Below are positions 8,785-17,189 of a stretch of DNA of 64,000 nt, in pieces. Source of the stretch: Gillisella vitis. Lineage in GTDB: Bacteria; Pseudomonadota; Alphaproteobacteria; Rhizobiales; Rhizobiaceae. Made by a program: the position numbers and the translations under genes. Position 1 is the stretch's first letter, and every line of letters begins with the position of its first letter. The stretch covers positions 248,001 through 312,000 of the forward strand of contig NZ_CP056047.1 of the NCBI RefSeq assembly GCF_021559775.1. The letters run 5' to 3'. Below the pieces are notes generated by a model. It worked only from the letters and a program-made list of their open reading frames with translations. It did not search any database and was not told the origin of the DNA.

Positions 8785-9873
8785 ATGGCAAGCTTGGTCC
8801 TGAAAGACATTCGCAAGGCCTATGGACAGGTCAAGGTGCTGCACGGCATCGACCTAGACATCGCCAAGGGCGAGTTCGTGGTGTTTGTCGGTCCGTCCGG
8901 CTGCGGTAAATCCACGCTTTTGCGGATGATTGCCGGGCTGGAGGACATTACCAGCGGCGAGATGCGCATTGACGACCAGATCGTCAATGACGTGCCGCCC
9001 TCCAAGCGCGGCATTGCCATGGTCTTCCAGTCCTATGCGCTCTACCCGCATATGACCGTCTATGACAATATGGCCTTCGGCATGCGGATCGCCGGTGAAA
9101 ACAAACAGGAAATCGAACGGCGGGTGCGCGCCGCCGCCGCTATCCTGCAATTGGAGCCCTATCTCGACCGACTGCCCAAGGCACTGTCGGGCGGCCAGCG
9201 CCAGCGTGTGGCCATCGGACGGGCGATCTGCCGTGATCCGAAAGTCTTTCTGTTCGACGAACCGCTCTCCAATCTCGATGCCGCATTGCGGGTCGCAACC
9301 CGGATTGAAATCGCCCGTCTGCACGAACAGATGTCCGATACCACGATGATCTATGTCACACATGATCAGGTCGAGGCGATGACGCTGGCCGACCGGATTG
9401 TCGTGTTGTCGGCGGGCCGGATCGAACAGGTCGGCGCGCCGCTGGAGCTTTACGAGCGCCCCGCCAATCTGTTCGTTGCCCAGTTCATCGGTTCGCCCGC
9501 CATGAACATCCTGCCGGCCACTATCGTCGAGGCCGGGTCTGAAACGCGCATCGCGCTCAAGGATCGCTCAACCCTGTCGGTGCCGATTGCTGTGCCTACA
9601 GAAGATGCAGGCAAGGCGGCCAGTTTCGGGGTAAGGCCGGAGGATTTGACCATTGCCGCCGAAGGCCCAGCGCTGTTTGAAGGCACCGTTTCCCTGGTCG
9701 AGGCCCTGGGCGAGGTGACAATGCTCTATGTCGACGGCCCGGTCGAGGGGCAGCCGGTGGTGGTGAAACTGCCGGGCATTGCCAAGGTTGCCAGGGGCGA
9801 ACGGCTGCGCTTTGCCGCAGAGGGTGAAAAGCTACATCTTTTTGATGCGCAGGGGCAAAGCTACAAGCGTTGA
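8785..9873 (+). CDS. aglK: Alpha-glucoside ABC transporter ATP-binding protein
   Basis: MalK/MsmK-type ATPase that energises AglFG. Walker A GPSGCGKST (near residue 37), signature LSGGQRQRVAIGRAI (near 134) and Walker B VFLFDEPLSNLD (near 154) are intact, followed by the switch histidine in YVTHDQVEAMTLADR. The C-terminal TOBE-like regulatory domain (FGVRPEDLTIAAEGPALFEGTVSLVEALGE) is present, so it could respond to sugar-phosphotransferase or regulator contacts as MalK does. The ATG at 8785 follows GGAGGGGGAGG. At 362 residues it is complete. It is the last gene of the agl operon. Confidence 0.95.
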   Translation: MASLVLKDIRKAYGQVKVLHGIDLDIAKGEFVVFVGPSGCGKSTLLRMIAGLEDITSGEMRIDDQIVNDVPPSKRGIAMVFQSYALYPHMTVYDNMAFGMRIAGENKQEIERRVRAAAAILQLEPYLDRLPKALSGGQRQRVAIGRAICRDPKVFLFDEPLSNLDAALRVATRIEIARLHEQMSDTTMIYVTHDQVEAMTLADRIVVLSAGRIEQVGAPLELYERPANLFVAQFIGSPAMNILPATIVEAGSETRIALKDRSTLSVPIAVPTEDAGKAASFGVRPEDLTIAAEGPALFEGTVSLVEALGEVTMLYVDGPVEGQPVVVKLPGIAKVARGERLRFAAEGEKLHLFDAQGQSYKR

Positions 9874-10011
9874 TCGGGTTTGATTTCCCATGCATTAACT
9901 ATGGTAAAAAAGGCAGGCTCGCCAAGGGGGCGGGCAGGCCGGTTTATCCATTTTCTGTTAAGTTCGTTCCCCTAGCCTGTGTCCAGTGAGGGCGTGAATG
10001 GGGTAGGCGTT

Positions 10012-10419
10012 ATGAATACGGCAGCTGGTCAATCAAATTACCTGCGCAGGGAAGAGTCCTTCATGTATGACCGGGAAGGCCGGTTTCGCATGGAAGACAC
10101 CATGAATTCCGGGCGCCTGGAATATACCGAAAAAGGCATGAGCCATATGGCGTCGCGCCGATGCGACATCATCCGTATTTCTCAGAGTGGCGCCGTCATT
10201 TCCCTGCTGACGCAGTTCAACCTTCCCAAGCAATTCTATCTTGACATTCCCGATGCCCGCATCAACAAGGTGGGCGGGTTGTTGATGAAGACCTTCCCCA
10301 ACAATACTGCCGAGATTCGTTTCTTGCGGTTGTTGACCCAGAAGGAACTGGATCGGATCTTCGTGTTCAGCACCCATCCGGCCCACCGTGACCGCGTTCT
10401 GGATGTCCGCACCTGGTAA
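10012..10419 (+). CDS. Small PilZ-like protein (possible cyclic-di-GMP receptor)
   Basis: A soluble protein of 135 residues from the ATG at 10012 (an in-frame GTG at 9979 would add 11). The central part, SHMASRRCDIIRISQSGAVISLLTQFNLPKQFYLDIP, resembles the PilZ fold with its double-arginine entry and a degenerate (D/N)xSxxG strand. The canonical cyclic-di-GMP motif is incomplete (SQSGAV), so ligand binding is uncertain. It is a single-gene unit ended by the strong hairpin at 10499. Small PilZ proteins are common in Rhizobiaceae. The assignment rests on pattern resemblance only. Confidence 0.6.
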   Translation: MNTAAGQSNYLRREESFMYDREGRFRMEDTMNSGRLEYTEKGMSHMASRRCDIIRISQSGAVISLLTQFNLPKQFYLDIPDARINKVGGLLMKTFPNNTAEIRFLRLLTQKELDRIFVFSTHPAHRDRVLDVRTW

Positions 10420-10498
10420 TGACAGCAGGCGAGGCAATTGTGGCCAGCCAGCGCTTTGTACGGTAGCGTACCAAACATTAAATATCAGACGCATTGGC

Positions 10499-10522
10499 GG
10501 GGAGCATCAAGCTCCCCGTTTT
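10499..10522 (+). terminator. Rho-independent terminator after the PilZ-like gene
   Basis: GGGGAGC ATCAA GCTCCCC is a perfect 7-base-pair stem with a 5-base loop, followed by GTTTTG. It is 80 bases after the stop at 10419. Confidence 0.75.
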
Positions 10523-11027
10523 GCTGTTCGCCGGGGAGCTGCTTTGGGCCGTTGGATGGTGTATCCCTTCCTTTTCTTATCTTGCAAATATTTGATAATA
10601 TTGAAGATCAGGCGCAGGTCCATGTCGATGCGCTGGGCGTCCTGACGTTTTGGTCCTACGCCTTATCCGGTAGTTTCGGGCAGTTCCGTCTGAAAGGCTT
10701 GCGCCTGCGCGCAGTGCTAAAAATGCCGTAAATCCGTGGCGTTTCCTCTATTCGCGTGAATATGAGACATTGCGATGATAAAAACCGGGTTTTGTAAACC
10801 CTTTGGTTACCAAGTTTCTTCATCCTTTAAAGACAGTCGGCGCTTGTTGCCGATGGACTGGGTCTTCTGGACCGGATCTTCAGGGCAATTGTCTCAGGCG
10901 CGGCATGCATTTGGGACAGTTGCACTCTCTTGAAGGCGGGGATGCTTGGATATCCTCCAGCCTTGGTAAAAAGTTGCGGCGTTGAGCCGCCAGCCGCTGA
11001 CCGGCTGTTTGGGTACGAGTTGTGAGT
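10523..11027 (+). other. Intergenic stretch with no supported gene
   Basis: Open frames here are short and lack ribosome sites or recognisable protein features. The 3' half must carry the promoter of the DUF2778 gene. It includes AT-rich stretches such as 10586-10602 and a GGGTTTTGTAAACCC near 10788-10802, which may be operator-like. No further assignment is made. Confidence 0.4.
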
Positions 11028-12413
11028 ATGGCGTTCGCGGTCGATTTCTTTCCCAGCACTGGCAGAACCGTTACTGGTAGGCCCGGGCGCGCAAAATCCG
11101 TCCTGGTTCCCAGGCTGATGTCCGGCGCGGCGCTCGTCGGCGGTAGCCTTGCCGCCGGTCTTTGGGTCGCCGTCACATTCAGCACTCTGCACGGTGTCGG
11201 GTTTTCACAAGCCTCTGTCTCCTCTCCCTTTTCGAGGGATATGGCCGCGGAATTCCGCAACAGCCTGGTCTTGCCAAAGCCGCCTGTCGCGGCTGTAAGG
11301 CGGGACGAAGTCCGATCTGCCCAGGTGGTGAAGGAAAAGATGGCGCAGGTCCGCCACGAGATCGCGGCCCTTTCCACTCCGGTTTCCAGGCCACTTGACC
11401 TCGCAGGACGCGCTATCCTCGAACAGGCACTGGCCGTCTCCATTGCCGAACGGGCGTTGGCGCAGCGCTGGAGCAACGACACCGGCAGCCAGGTCGCCGA
11501 GGCCGTGGCGGCAAAGCCGCAGCCAGTTCAAGCAACCGCGATGCCGCCGCAGCAGGTTGCTGAGGCGATCTTGAAGACGGCGCCGCCACTTGGCCAGATA
11601 AACCAGCCCTTGTCCGCGCAATTGCAGCCGGTCGCTACCGCCCTGGTCGCAGACCGTGGTCGCGATCCTGTCGCTCCGTCACAAGCTGGCCCCGTGACGA
11701 TTGCTTCGGCTGAACCGCCAGCCGCCGCCAAGCCAATGCAGGTGGCCATGCTGCCGGATGTGGTGCCAGCGCCGATCAACCGGCCCAAGAGCGATCCTTT
11801 CCGTGAAGTCCTGGTTGCACCCAAGCCTGAAACAGATGCTGACACAGACACCTCTGCCCGGCCGCAGCCGAAGACCATTCCGTTGAAATCCGCGCCGGAA
11901 AAAACCGCGCCGAAGACAGTGATGGCCTATGCCCGCTCACAAGAGGTGATGGACGACGATGAAAGCCCGTCGATCTTCCGCAAGCGCGCCTCATTGCCCG
12001 GTCGCGGCAGCGGTGTTGCCGTCTATGATATTTCCAGCGCCACGGTCTATATGCCCAATGGCGAAAAGCTGGTGGCACATTCCGGCCGCGGCGAAAATCG
12101 CGATAATCCACGCTCCGTCCATATCAAGAACCGTGGTGCGACTCCGCCGAATATCTATCGGCTGACCCTGCGCGAAAGCTTGTTCCATGGTGTCGAGGCC
12201 TTACGCATGACGCCGGTTGGCGGCAACAATATGTATGGCCGCGATGGCTTCCTCACCCACACATTCCTGCTACGGGTGCGCGGCGATTCCAGTGGCTGCG
12301 TGGTGTTCCAGGAATATCCGCGCTTCCTGGCCGCCTACAAGCGCGGCGATATCAAGACGCTGATCGTTGTGCCGACAGTGGCTGAACTGCCGAAATACAT
12401 GGCAAAGCTGTAA
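11028..12413 (+). CDS. Membrane-anchored DUF2778 (Tlde1-type L,D-transpeptidase-fold) protein
   Basis: A protein of 461 residues (ATG 11028, or GTG 11022 two codons earlier). A membrane segment near residues 26-52 (VLVPRLMSGAALVGGSLAAGLWVAVTF) is followed by a long Pro/Ala/Lys-rich linker to about residue 320. The C-terminal domain, VAVYDISSATVYMPNGEKLVAHSGRGENRDNPR...YRLTLRES...GGNNMYGRDGFLTHTFLLRVRGDSSGCVVF, matches DUF2778, now associated with the Tlde1 type VI effector that cuts or exchanges D-amino acids in peptidoglycan. The catalytic pair would be the His of THTFL and the Cys of SSGC, both present. No secretion genes or immunity protein lie nearby, so a chromosomal wall-modifying role is as likely as an effector role. 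Confidence 0.8.
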   Translation: MAFAVDFFPSTGRTVTGRPGRAKSVLVPRLMSGAALVGGSLAAGLWVAVTFSTLHGVGFSQASVSSPFSRDMAAEFRNSLVLPKPPVAAVRRDEVRSAQVVKEKMAQVRHEIAALSTPVSRPLDLAGRAILEQALAVSIAERALAQRWSNDTGSQVAEAVAAKPQPVQATAMPPQQVAEAILKTAPPLGQINQPLSAQLQPVATALVADRGRDPVAPSQAGPVTIASAEPPAAAKPMQVAMLPDVVPAPINRPKSDPFREVLVAPKPETDADTDTSARPQPKTIPLKSAPEKTAPKTVMAYARSQEVMDDDESPSIFRKRASLPGRGSGVAVYDISSATVYMPNGEKLVAHSGRGENRDNPRSVHIKNRGATPPNIYRLTLRESLFHGVEALRMTPVGGNNMYGRDGFLTHTFLLRVRGDSSGCVVFQEYPRFLAAYKRGDIKTLIVVPTVAELPKYMAKL

Positions 12414-12437
12414 CACGAAGAAATCTCGATATGATCA

Positions 12438-12465
12438 CGCCGCGCTGGCAACAGCGCGGCGTTTT
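12438..12465 (+). terminator. Rho-independent terminator after the DUF2778 gene
   Basis: CGCCGCGCTG GCAA CAGCGCGGCG forms a perfect 10-base-pair stem with a GCAA tetraloop followed by TTTTCG. It sits between two convergent genes, so it may also hinder read-through from the minus strand. Confidence 0.85.
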
Positions 12466-12470
12466 CGTGT

Positions 12471-13868
12471 TTAAACCAGATGCTGGAAAGCCAGGATGGC
12501 GCAGGTGACTGTGATGGCGCCGCCGATGCGGGTGGCAATCTGTGAAAAGGGCATCAGGCTCATCCGGTTGGCGGCGGTCAGAATGGCGATATCGCCGGTG
12601 CCGCCCTGGCCGCTGTGACAGCCGACCACAACGGCGACATCGATGGGAAACATCTTGACGAGCCGGGCGGACAGAAATCCGGTGCCGATCAATGTCAGCA
12701 CGGTGCTGACCACCGTGACCACCGTTTGCAGGGTAAAGGCGCTGATAAAGGATTGCCACGGCGTGTAGGAAATGCCCATGGCAAACAGCAGGGGCCAGGT
12801 CACGATGCGCGAGAAAAACGCGTAAACTTCCCGTCCGCCGTCTTCCAGGCTTGGCGAGACCAATTGACCCAGTTTGGCAATCACCACCAGAAACAGCATG
12901 GTGATTGGGGCTGGAAAATCCAGAAGCCGCTGGGCGAGAACACCTACCAGATAGAAGGTGACGATGGTGACGCCTGCCGTGGCAATCATCGCGCGGTCCA
13001 CCGGCTGTTCACCCGGCTTTTTGCCGTTAATGTCGATATTCAGCAGGCCCGCCTGCAACCGGCCTTCACCAGTAAGGTGAGGATAGCGTTTGCCGAGCAC
13101 ATTCAGCAGGCCACAGATCACCACGGCTGTGAAGCTGCCCAGCATGACGACGGGAATAATCTGCGCGAAAATCTCGTTCTGCGGCTGAGATAGAACGCCG
13201 GAATAGCCCATGGATAGAGGGATTGCGCCTTCGCCCAGGCCTCCGGCCATGATGGGCAGCACGACGAAAAACAGGCTATGCTCGAAGGTCATTCCCATGA
13301 CGACACCAACCAGGGTGCCAACCAGCATGGCGGTTATCGAGCTGATTGCCAAAGGCACGAAAATCTTGAAAAACCCGGCAATCAGCACGCTACGATCCAT
13401 GCTGAGGATGCTGCCGACAATGATGGCGGCAATATACATGTAGAGGAAATTGGAGCTCTTGACGAAACTGTCGATCGCTTCAGCGACCGGCGGCGGGATG
13501 AGGCCATAAAAAACCATGGCAGACGGCACGACAAAACACAGGATCGCCGCTCCCCCCATCATGCCCAGCCATGGCAGCCAGCGACCCAGCTGCATGAAGA
13601 AGAAGCCACCAAAGGACAGAATGGCAATCGACATGGTCAGGTCGGAGGGCACCTTGCCGGTGGCGGCGAAGGCGGCAATCAGCACGAAGAGAAGAATATA
13701 AATTGGAACGGGAACGACGCCGATCTTCATATCGACGATCCGCCACCATTGTTCACGCCAGCCATTGGCCGAGCCTGGTTGAAGAGGCGTGTTATCTTGC
13801 AATCGTTCGTTTTTTTGACCGGTCTGTGAAGACCCTGAATGATGATCGCTATCTGAAATTGATGACAC
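12471..13868 (-). CDS. 2-hydroxycarboxylate transporter family (CitS/CimH-like) citrate/malate carrier
   Basis: Inner-membrane secondary transporter of citrate, malate or a related 2-hydroxycarboxylate. About eleven hydrophobic segments are seen after a hydrophilic N-terminus of some 45 residues. Both GGxG reentrant-loop motifs of this family are present: GGLGEGAIPLS near 208 and GGTGDIAIL near 422. The C-terminal RMSLMPFSQIATRIGGAITVT also fits. The start is GTG with AGGAG six bases upstream. Unlike the enterobacterial and Gram-positive examples there is no adjacent citrate lyase, malolactic enzyme or sensor kinase, so the physiological substrate is open. A palindromic mosaic element begins five bases beyond its ribosome site. 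Confidence 0.88.
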   Translation of the reverse strand: MSSISDSDHHSGSSQTGQKNERLQDNTPLQPGSANGWREQWWRIVDMKIGVVPVPIYILLFVLIAAFAATGKVPSDLTMSIAILSFGGFFFMQLGRWLPWLGMMGGAAILCFVVPSAMVFYGLIPPPVAEAIDSFVKSSNFLYMYIAAIIVGSILSMDRSVLIAGFFKIFVPLAISSITAMLVGTLVGVVMGMTFEHSLFFVVLPIMAGGLGEGAIPLSMGYSGVLSQPQNEIFAQIIPVVMLGSFTAVVICGLLNVLGKRYPHLTGEGRLQAGLLNIDINGKKPGEQPVDRAMIATAGVTIVTFYLVGVLAQRLLDFPAPITMLFLVVIAKLGQLVSPSLEDGGREVYAFFSRIVTWPLLFAMGISYTPWQSFISAFTLQTVVTVVSTVLTLIGTGFLSARLVKMFPIDVAVVVGCHSGQGGTGDIAILTAANRMSLMPFSQIATRIGGAITVTCAILAFQHLV

Positions 13869-13884
13869 TATGAACTCCTGTCTA

Positions 13885-13986
13885 CTGCATAATTCCTTCA
13901 GTCGAAATCGATTTAAGGAGAAAATTATGCAGAAAATTTAATGTGTTACAGCATCGTGTGGTTGATAAAATGCACGACCCTGTAAC
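13885..13986. repeat. Two-palindrome mosaic intergenic element, diverged copy
   Basis: Palindrome one has arms CTGCATAAT (13885-) and ATTATGCAG (13924-13932). Palindrome two has GTTACAG (13945-13951) and CTGTAAC (13980-13986) around a GATAAAATGCAC core. The same layout, spacing and core words occur at 63770-63873, so this is a second, older copy of a roughly 102-base element. Rhizobium-specific intergenic mosaic elements (RIME) are described as about 108 bases with two large palindromes, so this is probably one of them. It occupies the 5' leader of the 2HCT transporter gene. Confidence 0.75.
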
Positions 13987-14054
13987 GTCTGGGGTCCGTT
14001 TTATAGGAGCTGGCACAAAGGTAAATTAAAAAAAACCGGAGGTGTGAAGGGCGT

Positions 14055-14094
14055 TTATTCCAACGGAATAACCGGGGAGCGCTTGTCCCCCCGG
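14055..14094 (-). terminator. Probable terminator hairpins after the chemoreceptor gene
   Basis: Read on the minus strand there is a CCGGGG/CCCCGG stem (14072-14094, 11-base loop), followed directly by a perfect TTATTCC-GTT-GGAATAA hairpin (14055-14071). They begin 26 bases after the stop at 14120. The uridine tract is weak. Confidence 0.45.
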
Positions 14095-14119
14095 CATATC
14101 CTTTGAACATATCTCCTGA

Positions 14120-16342
14120 TCAGGCGGCGCGACGCATGCCGTGGTCGGCCTTGTGGACCTTGAACTGCGAGATCAGATTGAGCAGGTTGACGGTTTCCTC
14201 GGCCAGTTTCGATGTGCTGGCAGCAGCCTCCTCGACCATGGCGGCATTTTGCTGGGTCATCTGGTCCATCTGGTTGACGGCGGTGTTGACCTCGCTGAGA
14301 CCGGTCGATTGCTCGTTTGCAGCCGTGGCAATCGATGTCACCTGGCTGGAAATACCAATCACCTTTTGCTGGATTTCCTTCAGGGCTTCCCCGGTGCCGG
14401 TTACAAGTCTCACGCCCGTCTCCACTTCATTTGAGGACTTGGTGATCAGGGCCTTGATATCCTTGGCAGCGGTTGCCGAGCGTTGGGCCAGTTCACGCAC
14501 TTCCTGGGCCACGACCGCAAATCCCTTGCCGGCCTCGCCAGCACGGGCAGCTTCTACCCCGGCATTGAGGGCCAGAAGGTTGGTCTGGAAAGCAATCTCG
14601 TCAATCACATTGATGATCTGGGTGATTTCGTTGGAGGCTTGCTCGATGCGGCTCATGGCGGCTGTCGCGTCCTGGACGACATTGGCGGATTGCTCGGCAA
14701 ATTGACGGGCTTCGGAGACCATTTTGCTGGATTCCTGCGCCCTTTCGGTCGAGGTTTTGACCGCCACGGTGATTTCTTCCAGGGCTGACGAGGTTTCTTC
14801 CAGCGAGGCCGCCTGGGTCTCTGTCCGGCGAGACAGATCGTTGGAGGCCTGGCGGATTTCATCGGCACCGCCATTGATGACATCGGCGGATTGGCGCACC
14901 TGCTCCATCAGCAGCCGCAGCTTGGTCATGGTGTCATTGACATTGGTTTGCAGCTCGGCAAACACACCTTGATACTTGCCGCTCATGGCTTCCGTCAGGT
15001 CGCCATTGGAAAGGGCGGACACAACGCGCCTGGTTTCCGCTATGCCCTTGTCCACGGAGTCGACCAGCGTGTTGACGTTATGGGCAAAGGCGTCCAGATC
15101 CGGGTTGTCGTAGTGCTTGGTGATGCGGCTGGTGAAGTCACCGGCCACTGCTGCCGAAACGACTGTGGCAATATCGGATTGCAGATCGGCATTCTTCTGC
15201 TGCAAAGCGGCTTCCTGGGACGCCAACTGGCGAATTTTGAGGGCATTCTGCTTGAAGACATTGACGGCCTTGGCCATCAGCCCGACCTCGTTATTGTAGG
15301 CGAGGCCTGGAATATCCGTTTCCAGCTGGTTGTCGGCCAGCTTGCCCATGGCCGAGGTGATCGCAAAGATCGGGCGGCTGATGCTGCGGGCGATTATGAA
15401 AGCCAGCACGGTGGCGACGACAAGGGCGAGTGCGGCGACAATAATGGCGGTGGTGATCGCATCGCGCATTGTCTCATCGATGCGAGGGCCGAGCGTGTCC
15501 TGCTCTTTTTTCAGAACCAGCTTCAAATCCTCGGCTTCCTTGCCCAGTTTGGGGCCAACGGCATTCATGACATTGTTGACGATGGAATCGCGCTTGGCGA
15601 TGATCGCCTGCGTCTTGGTGAGATCTCTGATATAGGCGTTGAGATCATCCAGAGTGGCGTTGAACCGTTGAGCGCGCTCGGGAATGACGATGGCGGCGCT
15701 AACCTCTGTGCTGCGGGCCAGCGCATCCTGTGCCGCTGCCATCGCGGCTTCGAAATCCTTACTCTCGTTGTTCAGCAGATATTTGGTGGCCGACAAGCGC
15801 ATCACGAAGGTCGAGATTTGGAACAGGGTGGCTTTGTACGCTGCGACATTATTGCCACTGCTGTCGAAATCAGCGAGCAATTGTGAGGTGGATTTTTGAA
15901 TTCCGGGTCCAAGCCGGTCGAGGCTTTCACTGACGAGTTTGTCGCGTTCCGTCTGTGCCGCAACGACGGCCTTGAAGCCATTTTCATAGTCTGCAACGGC
16001 TGTCGTGAACCCTGCGGACGCGGATTTTTCGGCATCGGTGCGGGCCATGGACGAAAGATTGGCAGCACTCTCCTTGGTCGTTGCTATTCGCTTTTCAAAA
16101 CTGGCAAGATTATCGGCAGAATGATTGTCTTGATACTTCAGGTAGGCCAGCCTGGCCTCCAGCATATTCGCCTGCACGCGGCCCGCTTCGTTGGTCAGCC
16201 GGGCAATGCTGCGATAATCCGAGAAATCGGATTGATTGCCGGTGTTCGAGTACACCGACATCCCTGCAATTGTAATGAGTATGGCAATGATGATGCCAAA
16301 ACCACCATAAATCTTGTGGTTAAGTTTCATATTGTCGAGCAT
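14120..16342 (-). CDS. Methyl-accepting chemotaxis protein
   Basis: Transmembrane chemoreceptor of 740 residues. TM1 lies near residues 10-30 ([20 protein letters not shown]), with an all-helical periplasmic sensor to about 290. TM2 lies near 294-315 ([19 protein letters not shown]), then a HAMP domain from [19 protein letters not shown] and a second HAMP-like stretch near 400-460. The signalling hairpin tip [41 protein letters not shown] is near 577-617. Methylation-helix segments flank the tip ([16 protein letters not shown]). No C-terminal NWE(T/S)F-type CheR tether is seen; the protein ends [11 protein letters not shown]. No che genes are adjacent, so it is an orphan receptor and its ligand is unknown. 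Confidence 0.93.
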   Translation of the reverse strand: MLDNMKLNHKIYGGFGIIIAILITIAGMSVYSNTGNQSDFSDYRSIARLTNEAGRVQANMLEARLAYLKYQDNHSADNLASFEKRIATTKESAANLSSMARTDAEKSASAGFTTAVADYENGFKAVVAAQTERDKLVSESLDRLGPGIQKSTSQLLADFDSSGNNVAAYKATLFQISTFVMRLSATKYLLNNESKDFEAAMAAAQDALARSTEVSAAIVIPERAQRFNATLDDLNAYIRDLTKTQAIIAKRDSIVNNVMNAVGPKLGKEAEDLKLVLKKEQDTLGPRIDETMRDAITTAIIVAALALVVATVLAFIIARSISRPIFAITSAMGKLADNQLETDIPGLAYNNEVGLMAKAVNVFKQNALKIRQLASQEAALQQKNADLQSDIATVVSAAVAGDFTSRITKHYDNPDLDAFAHNVNTLVDSVDKGIAETRRVVSALSNGDLTEAMSGKYQGVFAELQTNVNDTMTKLRLLMEQVRQSADVINGGADEIRQASNDLSRRTETQAASLEETSSALEEITVAVKTSTERAQESSKMVSEARQFAEQSANVVQDATAAMSRIEQASNEITQIINVIDEIAFQTNLLALNAGVEAARAGEAGKGFAVVAQEVRELAQRSATAAKDIKALITKSSNEVETGVRLVTGTGEALKEIQQKVIGISSQVTSIATAANEQSTGLSEVNTAVNQMDQMTQQNAAMVEEAAASTSKLAEETVNLLNLISQFKVHKADHGMRRAA

Positions 16343-17189
16343 GGCTCAGTGTCCTCGTTTCGTTTCAAGATCATTTCCCATCATTTTGGGTTGTAAATTA
16401 ATAAAACCTAATGTAGAGAAAAATGAATTAAATAATTGTGAAGCAATCAGGCATCGAGATTTATCGGCAAGTAAAACCGGCCGATAAATAGAAATACTGT
16501 CATTGCCGTTCCGGCTTGGAATATGGGATGAAATCAATTCTGGCCGTTCGAATGGCGAATATTTGTATTTCTTTCTAATAATCTAATAAAAAAACTAAAA
16601 ATTTATGAATAATAAAAAAAGGAAAGCAAAATATGAAGCTTAACGAAAAATTGCAATTTTTATATTCAATTTTCGATTGAAAATTGAAGATGAAATTGAA
16701 ATGATTTTCGTAATGCAAACACTATTAAAAGCCGGGTTTTGTATTCCATTTGCGAAAAAATCTAGTCTATTTTGAAACTGAGATAGCCAGTGTTTTCAAC
16801 GAGAGGATGCAGCACATCTTCGAGCTTTCGTATAATATAGGTGGCAGTAACGCTCTCGCATTCTAATCGACGCGATTGCATCGCAATTGCCATGGCTCTT
16901 TGCCAAGAGCAGCATGGCATATATCATTATTGGTTGAATTGACTGCCTATGAAAATCACCTAGGGTTGTGAAGTCATTCGGCCTATAGAACATGATGCTA
17001 TGAGTTCGCCGATCATGCTCCCGTGATGTTCGCCCACAGGGTCATTGCTTCTGAATGCTATTCGCGATGATGGCTGCTGCGCATAAAGTGCACGGTGCTG
17101 TCGAGTCTGTCAGGTTCAGGTTGAACCAGGCAGACTCTAACGTCTCTTGTTTTCGGAAAGCGAGGTTTCCCCTTTTCCTAAGATAAATT
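16343..17189. other. AT-rich intergenic region with palindromes and no supported gene
   Basis: About 850 bases, strongly AT-rich between 16380 and 16790, unlike the flanking DNA. It contains AAAAATTGCAATTTTT (16646-16661, perfect 16-base palindrome), then the hairpin TTCAATTTTC-GATT-GAAAATTGAA (16665-16688). It also holds an ATG with a purine-rich leader at 16633 that is open for only 15 codons. The promoter of the chemoreceptor lies at the left end. No RNA family was recognised. Confidence 0.5.
17103..17137 (-). terminator. Imperfect hairpin downstream of edd, possible terminator
   Basis: GAGTCTG pairs with CAGACTC and an inner GGTTC pairs with GAACC around a 5-base loop. It lies about 50 bases past the edd stop (17190) but has no uridine run, so it may be an mRNA 3'-end stabiliser rather than a terminator. 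Confidence 0.35.

Noticed and set aside
16633-16680. 15-codon frame with a purine-rich leader (MKLNEKLQFLYSIFD)
   Set aside because: Too short to support as a gene; the resemblance to a chemoreceptor N-terminus is suggestive only and the sequence also forms palindromes.
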